From Lunularia cruciata (taxonomy: Eukaryota; Streptophyta; Marchantiopsida; Lunulariales; Lunulariaceae), in contig OX419758.1 in NCBI GenBank assembly GCA_948567375.1, forward strand, positions 49,419,001-49,483,000: DNA of 64,000 nt. Reading direction: 5' to 3'. A model generated the notes under the pieces. That model was not told the origin of the DNA. It ran no database searches and worked only from the letters and a program-made list of their open reading frames with translations. Positions 12,417-22,949 of the stretch are shown here, piece by piece; the stretch's first letter is position 1; each line of letters opens with the position of its first letter. The translations under genes were made by a program, and so were the position numbers.

Positions 12417-13754
12417 TTTACCCCCGGACTAAGTTTTCACTTTGTCCTCAAAGTGAAGGTCTCTCTACCTTCTATGGTACATCTTCAACTTATCATGGTT
12501 AATCCTATCAAAGTATCTTCCTCCCAACTCCTTGAGATCATAGGTGTAATTGCCCCAAACCTTCTCCATTATGAAAGGTCCAAAGTACTTAGGCAAAAAC
12601 TTCTTTTGCACTCTCTTGAATCAAATGGAATCAAACAACATTACACAATCACCTTCCTTGAAAGGCTCCACCTTCTTCTTGCCTTGCCTCTTGTCATAGC
12701 TCTCCTTTTGTTTCCTTTGGGCTTGCTCCACTCAAACCATACCAACTGCTCTTGCCTCTTCCAACTCCATGAGTTGATCCTTCCTTGACTTCTCTACATC
12801 ACCTCCTTGTGCTTTCTTCAATCTCCGTTGAATGCTTTGGAAGGTAGGAAGATCAAAGTGAATAGGTAAGGTAGACTCAATACCATACACCAATTGAAAT
12901 GGATAATATCCGATGGAAGTCTTCATGGTTGTCCTATACTCCCATAAAACTGCATGAATCCTCTTGTCCCAATGATGTTTAGCCCCCTCCATTTCTGCAT
13001 CTTTGGCCAACATCATGCACAAGGTCTGATTGGTTCTCTCTGCCAAGCCATTGGAATTTGGCTTATAGGATGTAGTTACTCTATGTGTGATAGAGAAATG
13101 TTGTAGCATGGCTGTAGTAATGCTTCATGTAAACTCTCCTCCTCTATCAAAAACTAACTCCAAAGGGCATCCAAACCTAGTGATAATGCGTTCATAAAGA
13201 AATCTACCCACTTCATCTTCATTCTTGTCCCTCAATGGTCTAGCCTCAACCCACTTGGTAAGGTAATTAGTAACTACCACAATGTACCGATTGTTCCTTG
13301 GGGTTCTATTGAGAGGACCTACAAAATCAATTCCCCACTTCTCAAAAGGTCCTAGCAATGGAATTGATCTAAGTGGTGGAGTGGATGTAGACTTTCTAGC
13401 AAAAGCTTGACAAACATGACAAGTTTTGCAATAATCAAGACAATCCTTGAAAATCCCTCTCCAATAGTAACCTGCATCTAGAATCTTGAAAGCAGTCACC
13501 TTTCCTGCAAAGTGTCCTCCACATACTAAACCTTCATGAAACTTCTTTATGAGCAGGATAGACTCTTCCTTACCCACTGCTCTTTGAAGTAGACCATCTG
13601 CTCCTTGGTGAAAAAGAATATCCTCCACCATTGTGTAAGGTCTAGATCTTGCTGCAAGGGCCTTCCTCTCCCTAGCATGCATGCCTTCTGGATAGTTACC
13701 TCTTGTCACAAAATCCACAATCTCCTTGTACTCCATTGGAACCTCTTGAGTGAC
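12417..13754 (-). pseudogene. Integrase of nested Ty3 element
   Basis: The minus-strand frame carries, in order, an HHCC zinc-binding segment ending 'CKTCHVCQ', then 'KWGIDFVGP' with the first catalytic Asp, 'LVFDRGGEF' with the second Asp, and 'NGLAERTNQ' with the catalytic Glu. A C-terminal region ('FKEGDCVMLFDSI') runs to the polypurine tract. Integrase inserts the cDNA copy into the host chromosome. Stops at 13125 (TGA), 12732 (TGA) and about 12,630 (TGA) break the frame. All sit at codons where CGA is expected. The triad itself is kept. Confidence 0.88.
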
Positions 13755-14243
13755 TTAGATTGTCATGAGCTCCTCATCCGGGAAGGAATCATCCACTGGC
13801 TCATCTCCATCATGATCATAGGCTCTAGACAACAAATCAGCATTTGCATGTTTCTTTCCTGGCCTATCCTCAATGGTGTAGTCATACTCAGACAAGAGTA
13901 TCATCCACCTTGCTAGTCTCCCTTCAACATTAGGCTTGTTGAAGATGTACTTCAAAGCCTTGTGATCCGTGACAATGGTGGCTTTCCCTCCAATCAAGTA
14001 GTGTCTAAACTTCTTGAGACCAAAGATCACTGCCAACCCTTCTCTCTCCGTGACAGAGTAGTTCTTATCTGTTGAAACCATCTGCCTACTAGCATAAGCT
14101 ATTGGATGATCATGCCCATCTTGGTCTAATTGACTAAGACTGCATCCTATAGCTACATTAGAAGCATCAGTGTAGAGGATGAAAGGCTTACTCCAATCAG
14201 GTTTAGCAAGAATTGGGGCTACAACAAGGGATTGCTTGAGCTA
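13755..14243 (-). pseudogene. RNase H of nested Ty3 element
   Basis: The same frame as the reverse transcriptase continues past a TAG at 14241-14243 into 'LYTDASNVAIG', 'TEREGLAVIFGLKKFRHYL', 'IVTDHKAL' and 'RPGKKHANADLLSR'. These are typical of Ty3 RNase H, which removes the RNA strand during cDNA synthesis. The segment ends at a TAA at 13755-13757 before the integrase. Confidence 0.88.
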
Positions 14244-15430
14244 CTCAAAAGCTTTGAGAGCCTCCTTGTCCTCCAAAATCACCATGTAATCTACACCCTT
14301 CTTCATGTAGATGGTCAATGCATAAGCCTTGTTGAAAAATGAGAAGATGAACCTCCTATAGTATCCAACCATCCCCAAGAATTGGCGTAACTTTGTCAAG
14401 CTTGAAGGGAATGGAAGGTCTGAGATTTTCCTCACCTTCTCAGGATCAACTACTATTCCATCCTTGGAGATGATGTGCCCCAAAAGTAGACCTTCTTCAC
14501 ATCCAAAAATGCACTTATCTGGGTTGAGTGATGCATTTGCCTCATCCAAGCGTTGCAAGACTTTGATTAGGTGCTTAAAGTGCTCCTCCTTGCTTCCATA
14601 GACACAAAAGTCATCAATGAAGTCTCTCACAAATTTCCCAATGAAAGGTTCAAATACCTTGTTCATGAACCGTTGGAATGTGGCTGGAGCATTGCAAAGC
14701 CCAAAAGGCATGACCTTGAAAGCGTAAGTTCCCCAAGGTGTGGTGAATGTGGTGAGTTGTTGATGCTCTGGTGCAATCTTGATTTGGTTATATCCACTAT
14801 AACCATCTCCAAAATTGTACCTCTCATGACTTGCAACCTCCTCCAAGATCTCATCAATGAATGGCAATGGGTAGTAGTCCTTCTTGGTAACAACATTGAG
14901 CTTCTTGTTATCCACACATACCTGAAGCTTGCTATTCTTTTTCTTCACAATGACAATTGGAGACATCCATTCTGAATTCTCTACCTCAAAGATAAATCCA
15001 GCCTCCTTGAGCTTATCAATCTCCTCCTTCACAACCAAAGATATTGGTGGGCTAATGCGATGTTGTTTTTGGCGGATTGGTCTTGCATGTAACTCCACCT
15101 CTATCTTGTGCTCCTCCAAGGTGACTTCCTTCAAATCCTTGTAACTTAAAGCAAACACATGGATGAACTTGCGGAAAATCTCCTCAAATCTCACCTTCTC
15201 CTCCTTGGTAACATTTGGGCCATACTTGAGGGTAGCTAACCTTCTCTCTACCTCCTCAAGTGTCAATGGTGATTTGTTTGGGTCCTTCAAAACCTCTAGC
15301 TTAGGTGCAAAATCCATAGCACACAAAGGATACACATCTGAATCAGATTCAGATTCATCCTCCTCCATGGAAGTCTCCTCTTCCATGCTTGTGTCCACAC
15401 CTGAAGCTCCTTCTTCAGAATCTGATTCCT
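14241..15430 (-). pseudogene. Reverse transcriptase of nested Ty3 element
   Basis: An open stretch of 385 codons with all core Ty3 reverse transcriptase blocks: 'ARPIRQKQHRISP', 'WMSPIVIVKKKN', 'LNVVTKKDYYPLPFIDEIL', 'GYSGYNQIKIAPE', 'VMPFGLCNAPATFQRFMN', active site 'FIDDFCVYG' near 14,600-14,625, then 'LRQFLGMVGYYRRFI'. The two catalytic Asp of the x-x-DD motif are kept. An acidic repeat region (SMEEETSMEED) precedes it. It converts element RNA to DNA inside the particle. Confidence 0.93.
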
Positions 15431-15536
15431 AATAATCAGAAGATGGTGTATTTGAATGTGAAGTGTTGGTGGTGTTAGTCACAGGAACTGTGACTCTATG
15501 GTTTGATGGCCCAATCCTCAAGTACCCTTTGTGCCA

Positions 15537-16190
15537 TCAATCAGTTGTGCGTGCTGCTCTCAACCATGGCCTCCTAAGAAGTAAGTCATAGCTTGAATCC
15601 TTCAAGACTTGGAAAGTCATGAGATTTTGAACTCTCATAACTGAAACTACCACTTTATCCATCACCCCTACTAGTCGAACTTGTTGCTTGTTTGCCATGC
15701 TCACCACAAATATTGAAGGTCTTGAGGGTATCATACCCAACTTCTTCATCAACCTTTCTGACATAGCATTTAATGCTGATCCTCCATCAACCAATGCATC
15801 CTTGATGTTGTGACCATTCACTCTCACATCAATCTTGGAGGCATATTCACAAGCCTCCCATGGTGCTGGCTTGGCATCCACCACCCCCATTGATATTGGA
15901 ACTTTTGCCTTCTTCTTCCCCTTGCTCCTTGTAGAACTCAAACCACCTCTAAGCTCCTTTCTCAAGGTAGGGTTCAAAGCAATTAATTGGCCCACTATGA
16001 TGTTAGCCTTGTGACTACCAACATCCTCCAACACATTGTAGTTCCATTGTTGCTTTGAGATCAAGAAGTCCTCCATCCCCAACTTCTTCCTTGGAGTCTT
16101 TGTTGTTGATGGTGTTGAGGTGCGAGTGCTCCTAGTAGACATAGGAGTATCCTTGCTTGGAGTGAATCCTTGAGAAGTGAACATCCTCTG
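15537..16190 (-). pseudogene. Retropepsin-type protease region of nested Ty3 element
   Basis: The frame contains 'DVRVNGHNIKDALVDGGSAL' followed by 'KKLGM' and a hydrophobic flap-like segment. The active-site core is V-D-G-G-S (about 15,777-15,795) rather than the usual D-S/T-G-A/S. It is in the same frame as the reverse transcriptase downstream, separated by stops at 15537 and near 15,429. The gag frame enters from upstream in another register, shifting near 16,185. Confidence 0.75.
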
Positions 16191-17288
16191 CAAAACGAGC
16201 TCTCTTCTTCTCTTGTGCCAAAAGCTCCAAATTAAGACCCTTGGAGTTTGAGCACTCTCCCTTCTCATACTTGCTCTCAACCACATCTATGGATGCTATC
16301 CCCTTACCTTTCTTGGGATTAGGAGCCACTTGGGTTTCAATACCTCCTTCTTTCCCTCTATTGGCTCCCTCATAACCCCTTCCTCCATGGTAAGTGGAAT
16401 TTGGGCAATTCCTTTGGATATGGCCTCTTCCTCCACAACCAAAACAATTTCTATCATTGAAATTGTTGGCTGGTTGGCCTACTCTATATGGATAGTTTCC
16501 ATAACTCCTAGACCCTCTCCCTACATTCTGATCCACCTCTCTCTTCTCCCATAGTTGCACCACATTGATCTTGAGATCCGCAAGTTGTTCTGTGATGGTT
16601 TGAAGTGGATCTTTTGGTGGAGGTGCAAGAACTAGAGCAAACACTACTTGTGGTGCAACCCTTGCCACCGAAGTATCAGAAGTTCTACCATACTTGTAGC
16701 CTTGAGGAGGATGCACAACCTCCTTCACCACCAAATCACTCTCATCCCCTTCCAAACTCTCCTCCATACAAATTGTGATCTTGATAGCTTCAACCTTGGA
16801 AGAAGGTTTCTCATATCTTACCTTGCTTCTAATTTGTGGTCTCAACCCTCCCACAAAATTCTTGGTGAGCATGGCCCCTATGCCAATCATTGTAGTCTCC
16901 ACATCATCCCCACCCTTCCTCAACACTATGCGAAATCTGGACTCTAACTTTTCCACTCTTTCCACATAGACTTTCATTTTCTCTCCTTCTCCTTGCTTGA
17001 GAAATGTAACCTCACTCATCAATCTCTCATAACTCTCATCAAGAAGAAAGTTTTCAATGAGTGCTGAAGTCAAAGTCTCCCAAGACTCCTCTTCCCCATC
17101 TCTCCTCTTTTTTTTTGGTATTCTGACTCATACCATGTAAGTGCTGCATCCTCAAAGAAATCTGGTAATAATGAGGCCCACTCATTCTTCCTCCTCTCAT
17201 TTTTTCCTATGCAAGCTCTCTTGAAGTCTCTCACAAAGGCCTCCACATCTTCTCCATCCTTGCCAAAGAAAACCGGAAGTTTCCCCAT
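16132..17288 (-). pseudogene. Gag of nested Ty3 element
   Basis: The ATG at 17288 gives 'MGKLPVFFGKDGEDVEAFV', a typical plant Ty3 gag start, with 'DAALTWYESEYQKK' in the capsid region. A one-base shift in a run of nine T (plus strand, near 17,108-17,116) separates it from the rest. The second part carries the capsid and a CCHC zinc knuckle 'CFGCGGRGHIQRNC' near 16,405-16,450, which binds element RNA. The C-terminal part overlaps the protease frame. Confidence 0.88.
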
Positions 17289-17530
17289 CTTAACCTCTCA
17301 CTATCTTTCTTTTCTCTCAATTTTTCTTTTTCTCTTTTCTTTTCTCTCACTCTATAACTAATAGAGTATATACATGACTAACACCATTTGAAAGTAATCC
17401 ACCCTAGGGAACACAAAAGGTTTAGGTTGCTCCAAGATTTCTATAGCAACATCAAATCCTAGAGTGCATATTAATCGAACCCTCATGGATAGTTTATCCA
17501 TAAGTTGAAAGATTATCTCCATCACTAATC

Positions 17531-17998
17531 TTAAGAACTAGCTGATGAAGGTGGTAGTATTTCTATAGTTGTACTAAGACTCTCTCCAAGATCCTTCACC
17601 AAAGTCTCCAAAAGTGATTTTACTCCACTACACTCATGTCCTTTTGGAAGTCCTTCCACTCCACAAACCTCACACAACTCCTTGGTCTTAGATCTTCTCC
17701 CTCCCAATCTTGGTGAAGAAGGTCCAACATGCAAACCCAAGTCAAGTAAGCCTCTCCTTTCTCTCAATCTCTTGCTCTCAAAGGTCAATGGACATGAATT
17801 TGCATTATGTCCCTTCTCTCCACATAGAAAGCACTTAGACTCACTCTTTCCTCCAATTGGTGTAGATTTTTGGATCCTCTCAACACTCTCTTCAAATTCT
17901 ATTGTAAACTCTCTTTTCCTCAAATCCACCCCTACAATCACCTCAAACCCTTGGGGAACCTTTCATAATCTCAATTTCCACTCTTGATGACCCTCCAT
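17531..17998 (-). pseudogene. Extra frame with two Cys/His clusters upstream of gag
   Basis: An ATG at 17996-17998 opens a frame of 155 codons with a single TGA after 11 codons. It contains a CCHC knuckle 'CFLCGEKGHNANSC' and a second cluster 'CEVCGVEGLPKGHEC', followed by a Ser/Leu-rich tail. It lies between the primer-binding site and the gag ATG and is distinct from the gag knuckle at 16,405. Function is unknown. Its position recalls the extra frame before gag in some Tat/Ogre-lineage elements, but I do not recognise the protein itself. Confidence 0.65.
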
Positions 17999-17999
17999 G

Positions 18000-18850
18000 T
18001 TCCCAAGATGAATCTAAACACTCAAATATGTTTTTTGTTGATCTCAAACTCCTCATTCATGAGATCTCCACTCTGCAGAATTGACCCTTCCTCACAATGT
18101 CAGTCAAATCTCTCAACCAGTACGTCACAATCCTCTGAAATTTTGCACACTTGATCACAACTATAGGGTGTCACTCCCTGAAAAATTTTAGATCTTTTCA
18201 TCAAGCCGTTTGGCCTAGACACACTTCTATTCAACACACATATTTCAGATTTGGTCTGAAAACCACCCCCCTCACTTCAAAAACTCATAACTCCTTGCGC
18301 AAGAAAGATCTCTCTCTAATTTTTGTGGCAGCAGGTAGGATATAATGCACTAAATTTTCTTGGGAATTTTCAGGACAATGCACTGAAAACTGAAGAAATG
18401 GCAGACTCTGTACAATTTTCCAGAGAGCATGCAGTTGCGGGAGCACTTAGTTGCGGGAGCACTTTACCCTATCAACTTTCAAAAGTTCTAGCCCAATGCG
18501 CATAGTAGCTCTCACAATAATTTCAAGTGTGCTAACTAAAAGATAACCCAAGCTATCATGTATAGAAATTTCAAATCCAAATCTCAAACTTGAGATTTTT
18601 GCCTAAAATCGCCTTAATCCCCAAAATCTACAATCCACCTCACACAATTTCTCCAATTCCTCTCATGTGTACAAGATGTACAAAATCACCTCAAAGACAT
18701 TATAATGAACTACAGGGTATACAAATGGATCTTGGATCTCTAACATAAGTTCAACCCTCTCCTCTCCTAATGTCCTCTCCAAGTGAGCTCTCATAGCCTC
18801 GTTCTGCCTAATGTAGAATTGAACGCGGAACATTATCTTGCCTTCTAGAG
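18000..18850 (-). other. 5' leader of nested Ty3 element
   Basis: The region between the primer-binding site and the extra frame has no sustained open frame on the minus strand. I see no other features in it. Confidence 0.5.
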
Positions 18851-18872
18851 AGGTCCCGGCAACGGAACTAAA
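18851..18872 (-). promoter_or_regulatory. Primer-binding site, tRNA-Asp type (partly mutated)
   Basis: On the minus strand the LTR end is followed by TAGTTCCGTTGCCGGGACC. The core CCGTTGCCGGG matches the complement of the plant tRNA-Asp 3' end, as used by many Athila/Tat elements. The first few bases diverge. Confidence 0.65.
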
Positions 18873-18874
18873 AA

Positions 18875-19564
18875 CGTGAGCCGGCCTGTCTCTCACTCAG
18901 GATGAACCTCTGATGGCTATTATGGTAGCACAACATGGATTAAGAAGGCAAGGAACCCCAACTCCATCATACTCCTCCAAGGCTAACACTCCAAGACTCA
19001 AGACATTGCTCACTAGAGAACTCAATGAGAGAGATATTTGCAAATGAAAGGATGATGAGTACCTCCTCACCCCTTGTTTATATACTTGTGAAATAGTTAC
19101 ATACCAAAGTTACTAATTACCATAGTAACTCAAGTTACTAGACTAAAAGTCAAGTAAAGTCAAAAAGTAGAAAAGAATATCCATTCACATGGGCATATTC
19201 CCCTAAGCATGTGGTCTTATCTTGATCCAACCACTAAGTCAATGTATTCTTTCACATGGGCTATCCTTGGACTAAAGAAGAATCCAAAACAAAAAGGCTT
19301 GCGGGCCCAAGAGTTCTCAACTCTTTCCTCAAAGCCAAACACCTAGGAATAATACCAAGTCAACACACTAAAATCCAAAATAGTGGTGCTCATCTTTCTA
19401 CTTCCTCTAAAGTAAGGTCCCTTCTATCTTAGCTATGACTAACTTTAGCTAACCATGACTAACATAGAACCATCCTTTATCTCTATATAAATAATATCTC
19501 TTAAGTACTTGTAATACCAAGCTAAATATCACAATACCACACACATGCACAAATGGGTGTTACA
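18875..19564 (-). repeat. 5' LTR of nested Ty3 element (690 bp)
   Basis: Same length and nearly the same sequence as 11727-12416. The terminal base pair next to the primer-binding site is changed (CG instead of TG on the plus strand). Confidence 0.93.
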
Positions 19565-20420
19565 GGCCTGCAACATTGAGCCTTACAAGGGGTAGCATAC
19601 GATGGGAGTAGTGGAAAATTGGATCTCAAGAATGAATTGATATTTTCAATTATTCTCAATGTAGATCACAAAGCATGTTGGAGATATGTTTGCATGTGGG
19701 TACTTGACCAATAAAGCACTCACATGGTACAATGCTTGGGAATGATCCATGTTGGCAGAGAGAAGGGAGGTCACGTGGATAGCAATGCAAGAAGGATTGC
19801 TGAAGAATTTCCAATTGGTGAATTCCATGCAGATGGCCCAAATCCAACTATGGAGATTGAGACAGAAGAACAACATACAAGAGTATGTGGAGGCATTTTT
19901 AGATCTACAAGTTGCAATAACTGACATGAGTCCACTAGAAGCTCTCGACAATTTCAAACAAGGGTTGAAGGAGTGGATTTGCCAAGAAGTCATGGTGGAA
20001 AGTCCTCGCACAGTATTTGAAGCTATTGCTTGTATGCAAAGAATAGTAGGAGCATGGGATGGAGATGAAGGAGTAGTTCCACCTCAAAACTATTGGGCAG
20101 AAGTGCCACACATGGGTGGACCAGTACTAATGGAATTGGGCAACCTTTGATTTCAAGATCGAGGAGCATGACCGCTTCAAGGAGAGTGTGGACGGGTAGG
20201 AGAACAAAGAGATGGAGTCCCACGAGGAGAAGGAACTCAAGGAGAACAACGCCGTTGTTACAATTATGGCCGTATTGGGCATACATCTACCAATTTTTGC
20301 ACTCATTTCCCTAGAGGCCCTTGACCTTCATACAAGCAATCTTTGAACAACATGGAGAGGTGCACTAAAGAAGAGGAGGTAGAAATCACTTTGGAAAACA
20401 AAGATCACCAGTAAATGTAC
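19565..20420 (+). pseudogene. Chromovirus gag, remainder
   Basis: The frame resumes after the nested element. The open part at 19749-20150 carries a retrotransposon gag capsid signature ('IQLWRLRQKNNIQEYVEAF', 'GLKEWICQEVM', 'TVFEAIACMQRI'). A decayed zinc knuckle 'CYNYGRIGHTSTNFC' lies near 20,260-20,300 in another frame, with its second Cys changed to Tyr. Frameshifts separate these parts. Confidence 0.8.
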
Positions 20421-20509
20421 CTCACGGCCTTACTGGCTCAATAAGGAAGCAAAGAAGCAAGGGAAGGAAGAAGACAAACACTCAAAGGTCCCAAAAGGCA
20501 ACCTCACAA

Positions 20510-20950
20510 TTGATTGTTGTGAATGGAGTCCTAGAAGGCAATCAAGTGAGAGTATTAATAGATTCAAGAGCAATAGAGAATCTCTTATCTTGCTCTATTG
20601 CAATAAGATTGAGAATGGATCTAGAGAGAGATGAGAGTGAAGAAGTAGAGTTACCTAATGGGCAAACAAAGAGGATTGAATCATTACCTAGATGAGTAAC
20701 ACTCTCTGTAGGAGAATATCAAGAAGCAATTGAGTGGTGAGTGATACAATTAGCTCGTTATGATGCAATCTTAGGCATGCCATGGATGGAGCATTACAAC
20801 CCTATGGTAGATTGGAGGAAGAAAGTAGTGAGAACACACCAATGGTCAATCATTGGGGTTAAAGAAAAATCACACAAGCAAGAACTGCCTCTGTATGTCA
20901 TAGGACGGCAATTGTCTATAAGACCAATAGATGTTTCATGGGTCTAATAA
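20510..20950 (+). pseudogene. Chromovirus protease
   Basis: 'VNGVLEGNQVRVLIDSRAIE' matches the retropepsin N-terminal half, but the active site reads D-S-R-A (20,561-20,572) where D-S-G-A is needed. After a TGA, 'ARYDAILGMPWMEHYNP' marks the C-terminal half. The Gly-to-Arg change would kill the aspartic protease that matures the polyprotein. Confidence 0.85.
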
Positions 20951-21010
20951 GAGAAGTCCAAAGTGCACAACTTGATGGACAAATTCTTGAGAAATTGAAA
21001 GATGTGGTAG

Positions 21011-21889
21011 ATGAGTTTCAAGATGTCTTTCTTGATGATCTACCCTCAAGATTACCACAAAAAAAAAAGAGTAGATCATAAAATTGAGACACTCCCGGGG
21101 AAGACATCTCCTTGTAAGGACCCATATCGTCTATCACCTCATGAGTTAGAGGAGTGTAAGACTCAAATTGAGGAGATGCTGTCCAACCTAGCATATCACC
21201 ATATGGGGCTCTTGTCTTGTTTGTGAAGAAGAAGGACGGTACAATGCGCATGTGCATTGACTATCATGGTCTCAATCAACAAACAATGAAGAACAAATAC
21301 CACTTACCTTGTATGGATAACTTGTTTGATCAACTCCATGGAGCAAGATACTTCACCAAATTGGACTTGCAGAGTATTTACAATCAAATCCGAATTGCAG
21401 AGGAGGACGTGTATAAAACTGCCTTTCAAACCAAGTATGGCCACTTCAAGTATCTGGTGATGCCTTTTGGCCTCACCAATGCACCTACCACTTTCATGAG
21501 TCTAATGAATGCCATATTTTTTCCATACTTGGATAACGCTGTTATCGTCTTCTTGGACAACATCTTAGTATATAGTAGCACAATAATAGAACATAAACAA
21601 CATCTACAAGAAGTCCTCCAAATTTCTAAGACAAAATTGATTGTATGCCAAAATCTCAAAGTGCAAGTTTGGTGAGTCTAAAGTAGACTATTTGGGGTAT
21701 AGAGTAAGTGCAGAGGGCAATCAAGTATTGATGGATAAAATTGAGGTCATTCAAAAATGGAATGCCTCAAAGGATCAGACTCAACTCAAGAGCTTCTTGG
21801 GGTTGACAAGATTCTATCATAGATTTTTCAAGGACTTCTCCAAGGTTGCACAGCCTTTAACAACACTACTTGGCAAGGGGAAGAAGTGA
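21011..21889 (+). pseudogene. Chromovirus reverse transcriptase
   Basis: Blocks appear in order across three frames: '[20 protein letters not shown]', '[18 protein letters not shown]', '[15 protein letters not shown]', '[13 protein letters not shown]', then 'FLDNILVYS' at about 21,550-21,576, and 'LKSFLGLTRFYHRFF'. The catalytic F-x-D-D has become F-L-D-N. With frameshifts near 21,200 and 21,650 the enzyme is dead. Confidence 0.9.
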
Positions 21890-22259
21890 ACATGGAGAAC
21901 CACACAAGAGTTGGCCTTTCAAGAATTGAAAGCTGCCTTGCTACTTCCAACAATCTTGAAGTGGTATGACCCAAAATGTCCAATCAAGTTGGCTACAAAT
22001 GCATCAAGCATAGCAATAGGAGCAGTCCTACAAAAGAGTGGCATGACGGATGGCATCCAATTGTATATTTCTCTTGAAATTTGTTACCGGCAGAGCACAA
22101 CTACCACACCACAAAATGAGAAGAGTTGACCATCATTCTTGCAACTAAGCATTGGAAGCACTATCTGGGCAAGAAGGCATTTGTAGTAGAGACAGACCAT
22201 AAACCTCTAGTCTACCTCAGGACGTAGAAGGATCTATCTCATCACTAGATTTGATGGGC
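21890..22259 (+). pseudogene. Chromovirus RNase H, left part
   Basis: 'PIKLATNASSIAIGAVLQ' corresponds to the RNase H start, with Thr-Asn where Thr-Asp is normal. 'KHWKHYLGKKAFVVETDHKP' near 22,150-22,205 follows. A 690-bp-family solo LTR cuts the domain after 22,259, and it resumes at 22,950. Confidence 0.82.
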
Positions 22260-22949
22260 TGTGAGCCGGCCTGTCTCTCACTCAAGATGAACCTTTGATG
22301 GCTATTATGGTAGCGCACCATGGACTAAGAAGGCAAGGAACCCCAACTCCATCATACTCCTCCAAGGCTAACACTCCAAGACTCAAGACATTGCTCTCTA
22401 GAGAACTCAAATGAGAGAGTTAGTTGCTAATGAAAGGATGATGAGTACCTTCTCACCCCTTGTTTATATACTTGTGAAATAGTTATACACCAAAGTTACT
22501 AATTACTGTAGTAACTCAAGTTACTAGACTAAAAGTCAAGTAAAATCAAAAAGTAGAAAGGAACATCCATTCACATGGGCATATTCCACTAGCATGTGAT
22601 CTTATCTTGACCCAACCACTAAGTCAAGGGTTCCTTCACATGTGCTATCCTTGGACTATGGAAGAATCCAAAAAAAAAAGGCTTGCGCGCCCAAGAGTTC
22701 TTAACTCTTTCCTCAAAGCCAAACACTTAGGAATAATACCAAGTCAACACACTAGAATCCAAAATAGTGGTGCTCATCTTCTCCACTTCCTCTAAAGTAA
22801 GGTCCCTTCTATCTTAGCTATGACTAATTTTAGCTAATCATGACTAATGTAGAACAATCCTTTATCTCTATATAAATAATATCTCTCAAGTACTTGTAAT
22901 ACCAAGCTAAACATCACAACACCACACACATGCACAAATGGGTGTTATA
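22260..22949 (-). mobile_element. Solo LTR of the 690-bp family
   Basis: Exactly 690 bp, the same orientation as the nested element at 11727-19564 and clearly the same family, but more diverged from either of its LTRs than they are from each other. It interrupts the chromovirus RNase H. No clean target duplication is visible. Confidence 0.92.

Larger units (their letters stand above)
11727..19564 (-). mobile_element. Minus-strand Ty3 element with 690-bp LTRs, nested in the chromovirus
   Basis: Two LTRs of exactly 690 bp (11727-12416 and 18875-19564) flank an internal region coding on the minus strand. Its order is primer-binding site, extra zinc-knuckle frame, gag, protease, reverse transcriptase, RNase H, integrase, polypurine tract. 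By eye the LTRs differ at roughly eight positions, so this insertion is recent compared with its host element. The LTR reads TGTAACACCC...GGCTCACA on the minus strand. Flanks GACCT/GGCCT are only a near-match, so no clean target duplication is claimed. Protease to integrase is one frame broken by stops at CGA, CAG or CAA-type positions. Confidence 0.93.

Noticed and set aside
15163-15432. Ser-rich plus-strand frame
   Set aside because: Antisense of the acidic region before the reverse transcriptase of the nested element.
17941-17941. Start of the extra zinc-knuckle frame at 17,941
   Set aside because: That codon is GTG. An ATG 19 codons upstream (17,996-17,998), separated by one TGA, is the better start.
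11727-19564. Exact 5-bp target duplication for the nested 690-bp-LTR element
   Set aside because: Flanks are GACCT and GGCCT only if the LTR is shortened by one base; the evidence is not clean enough to claim.
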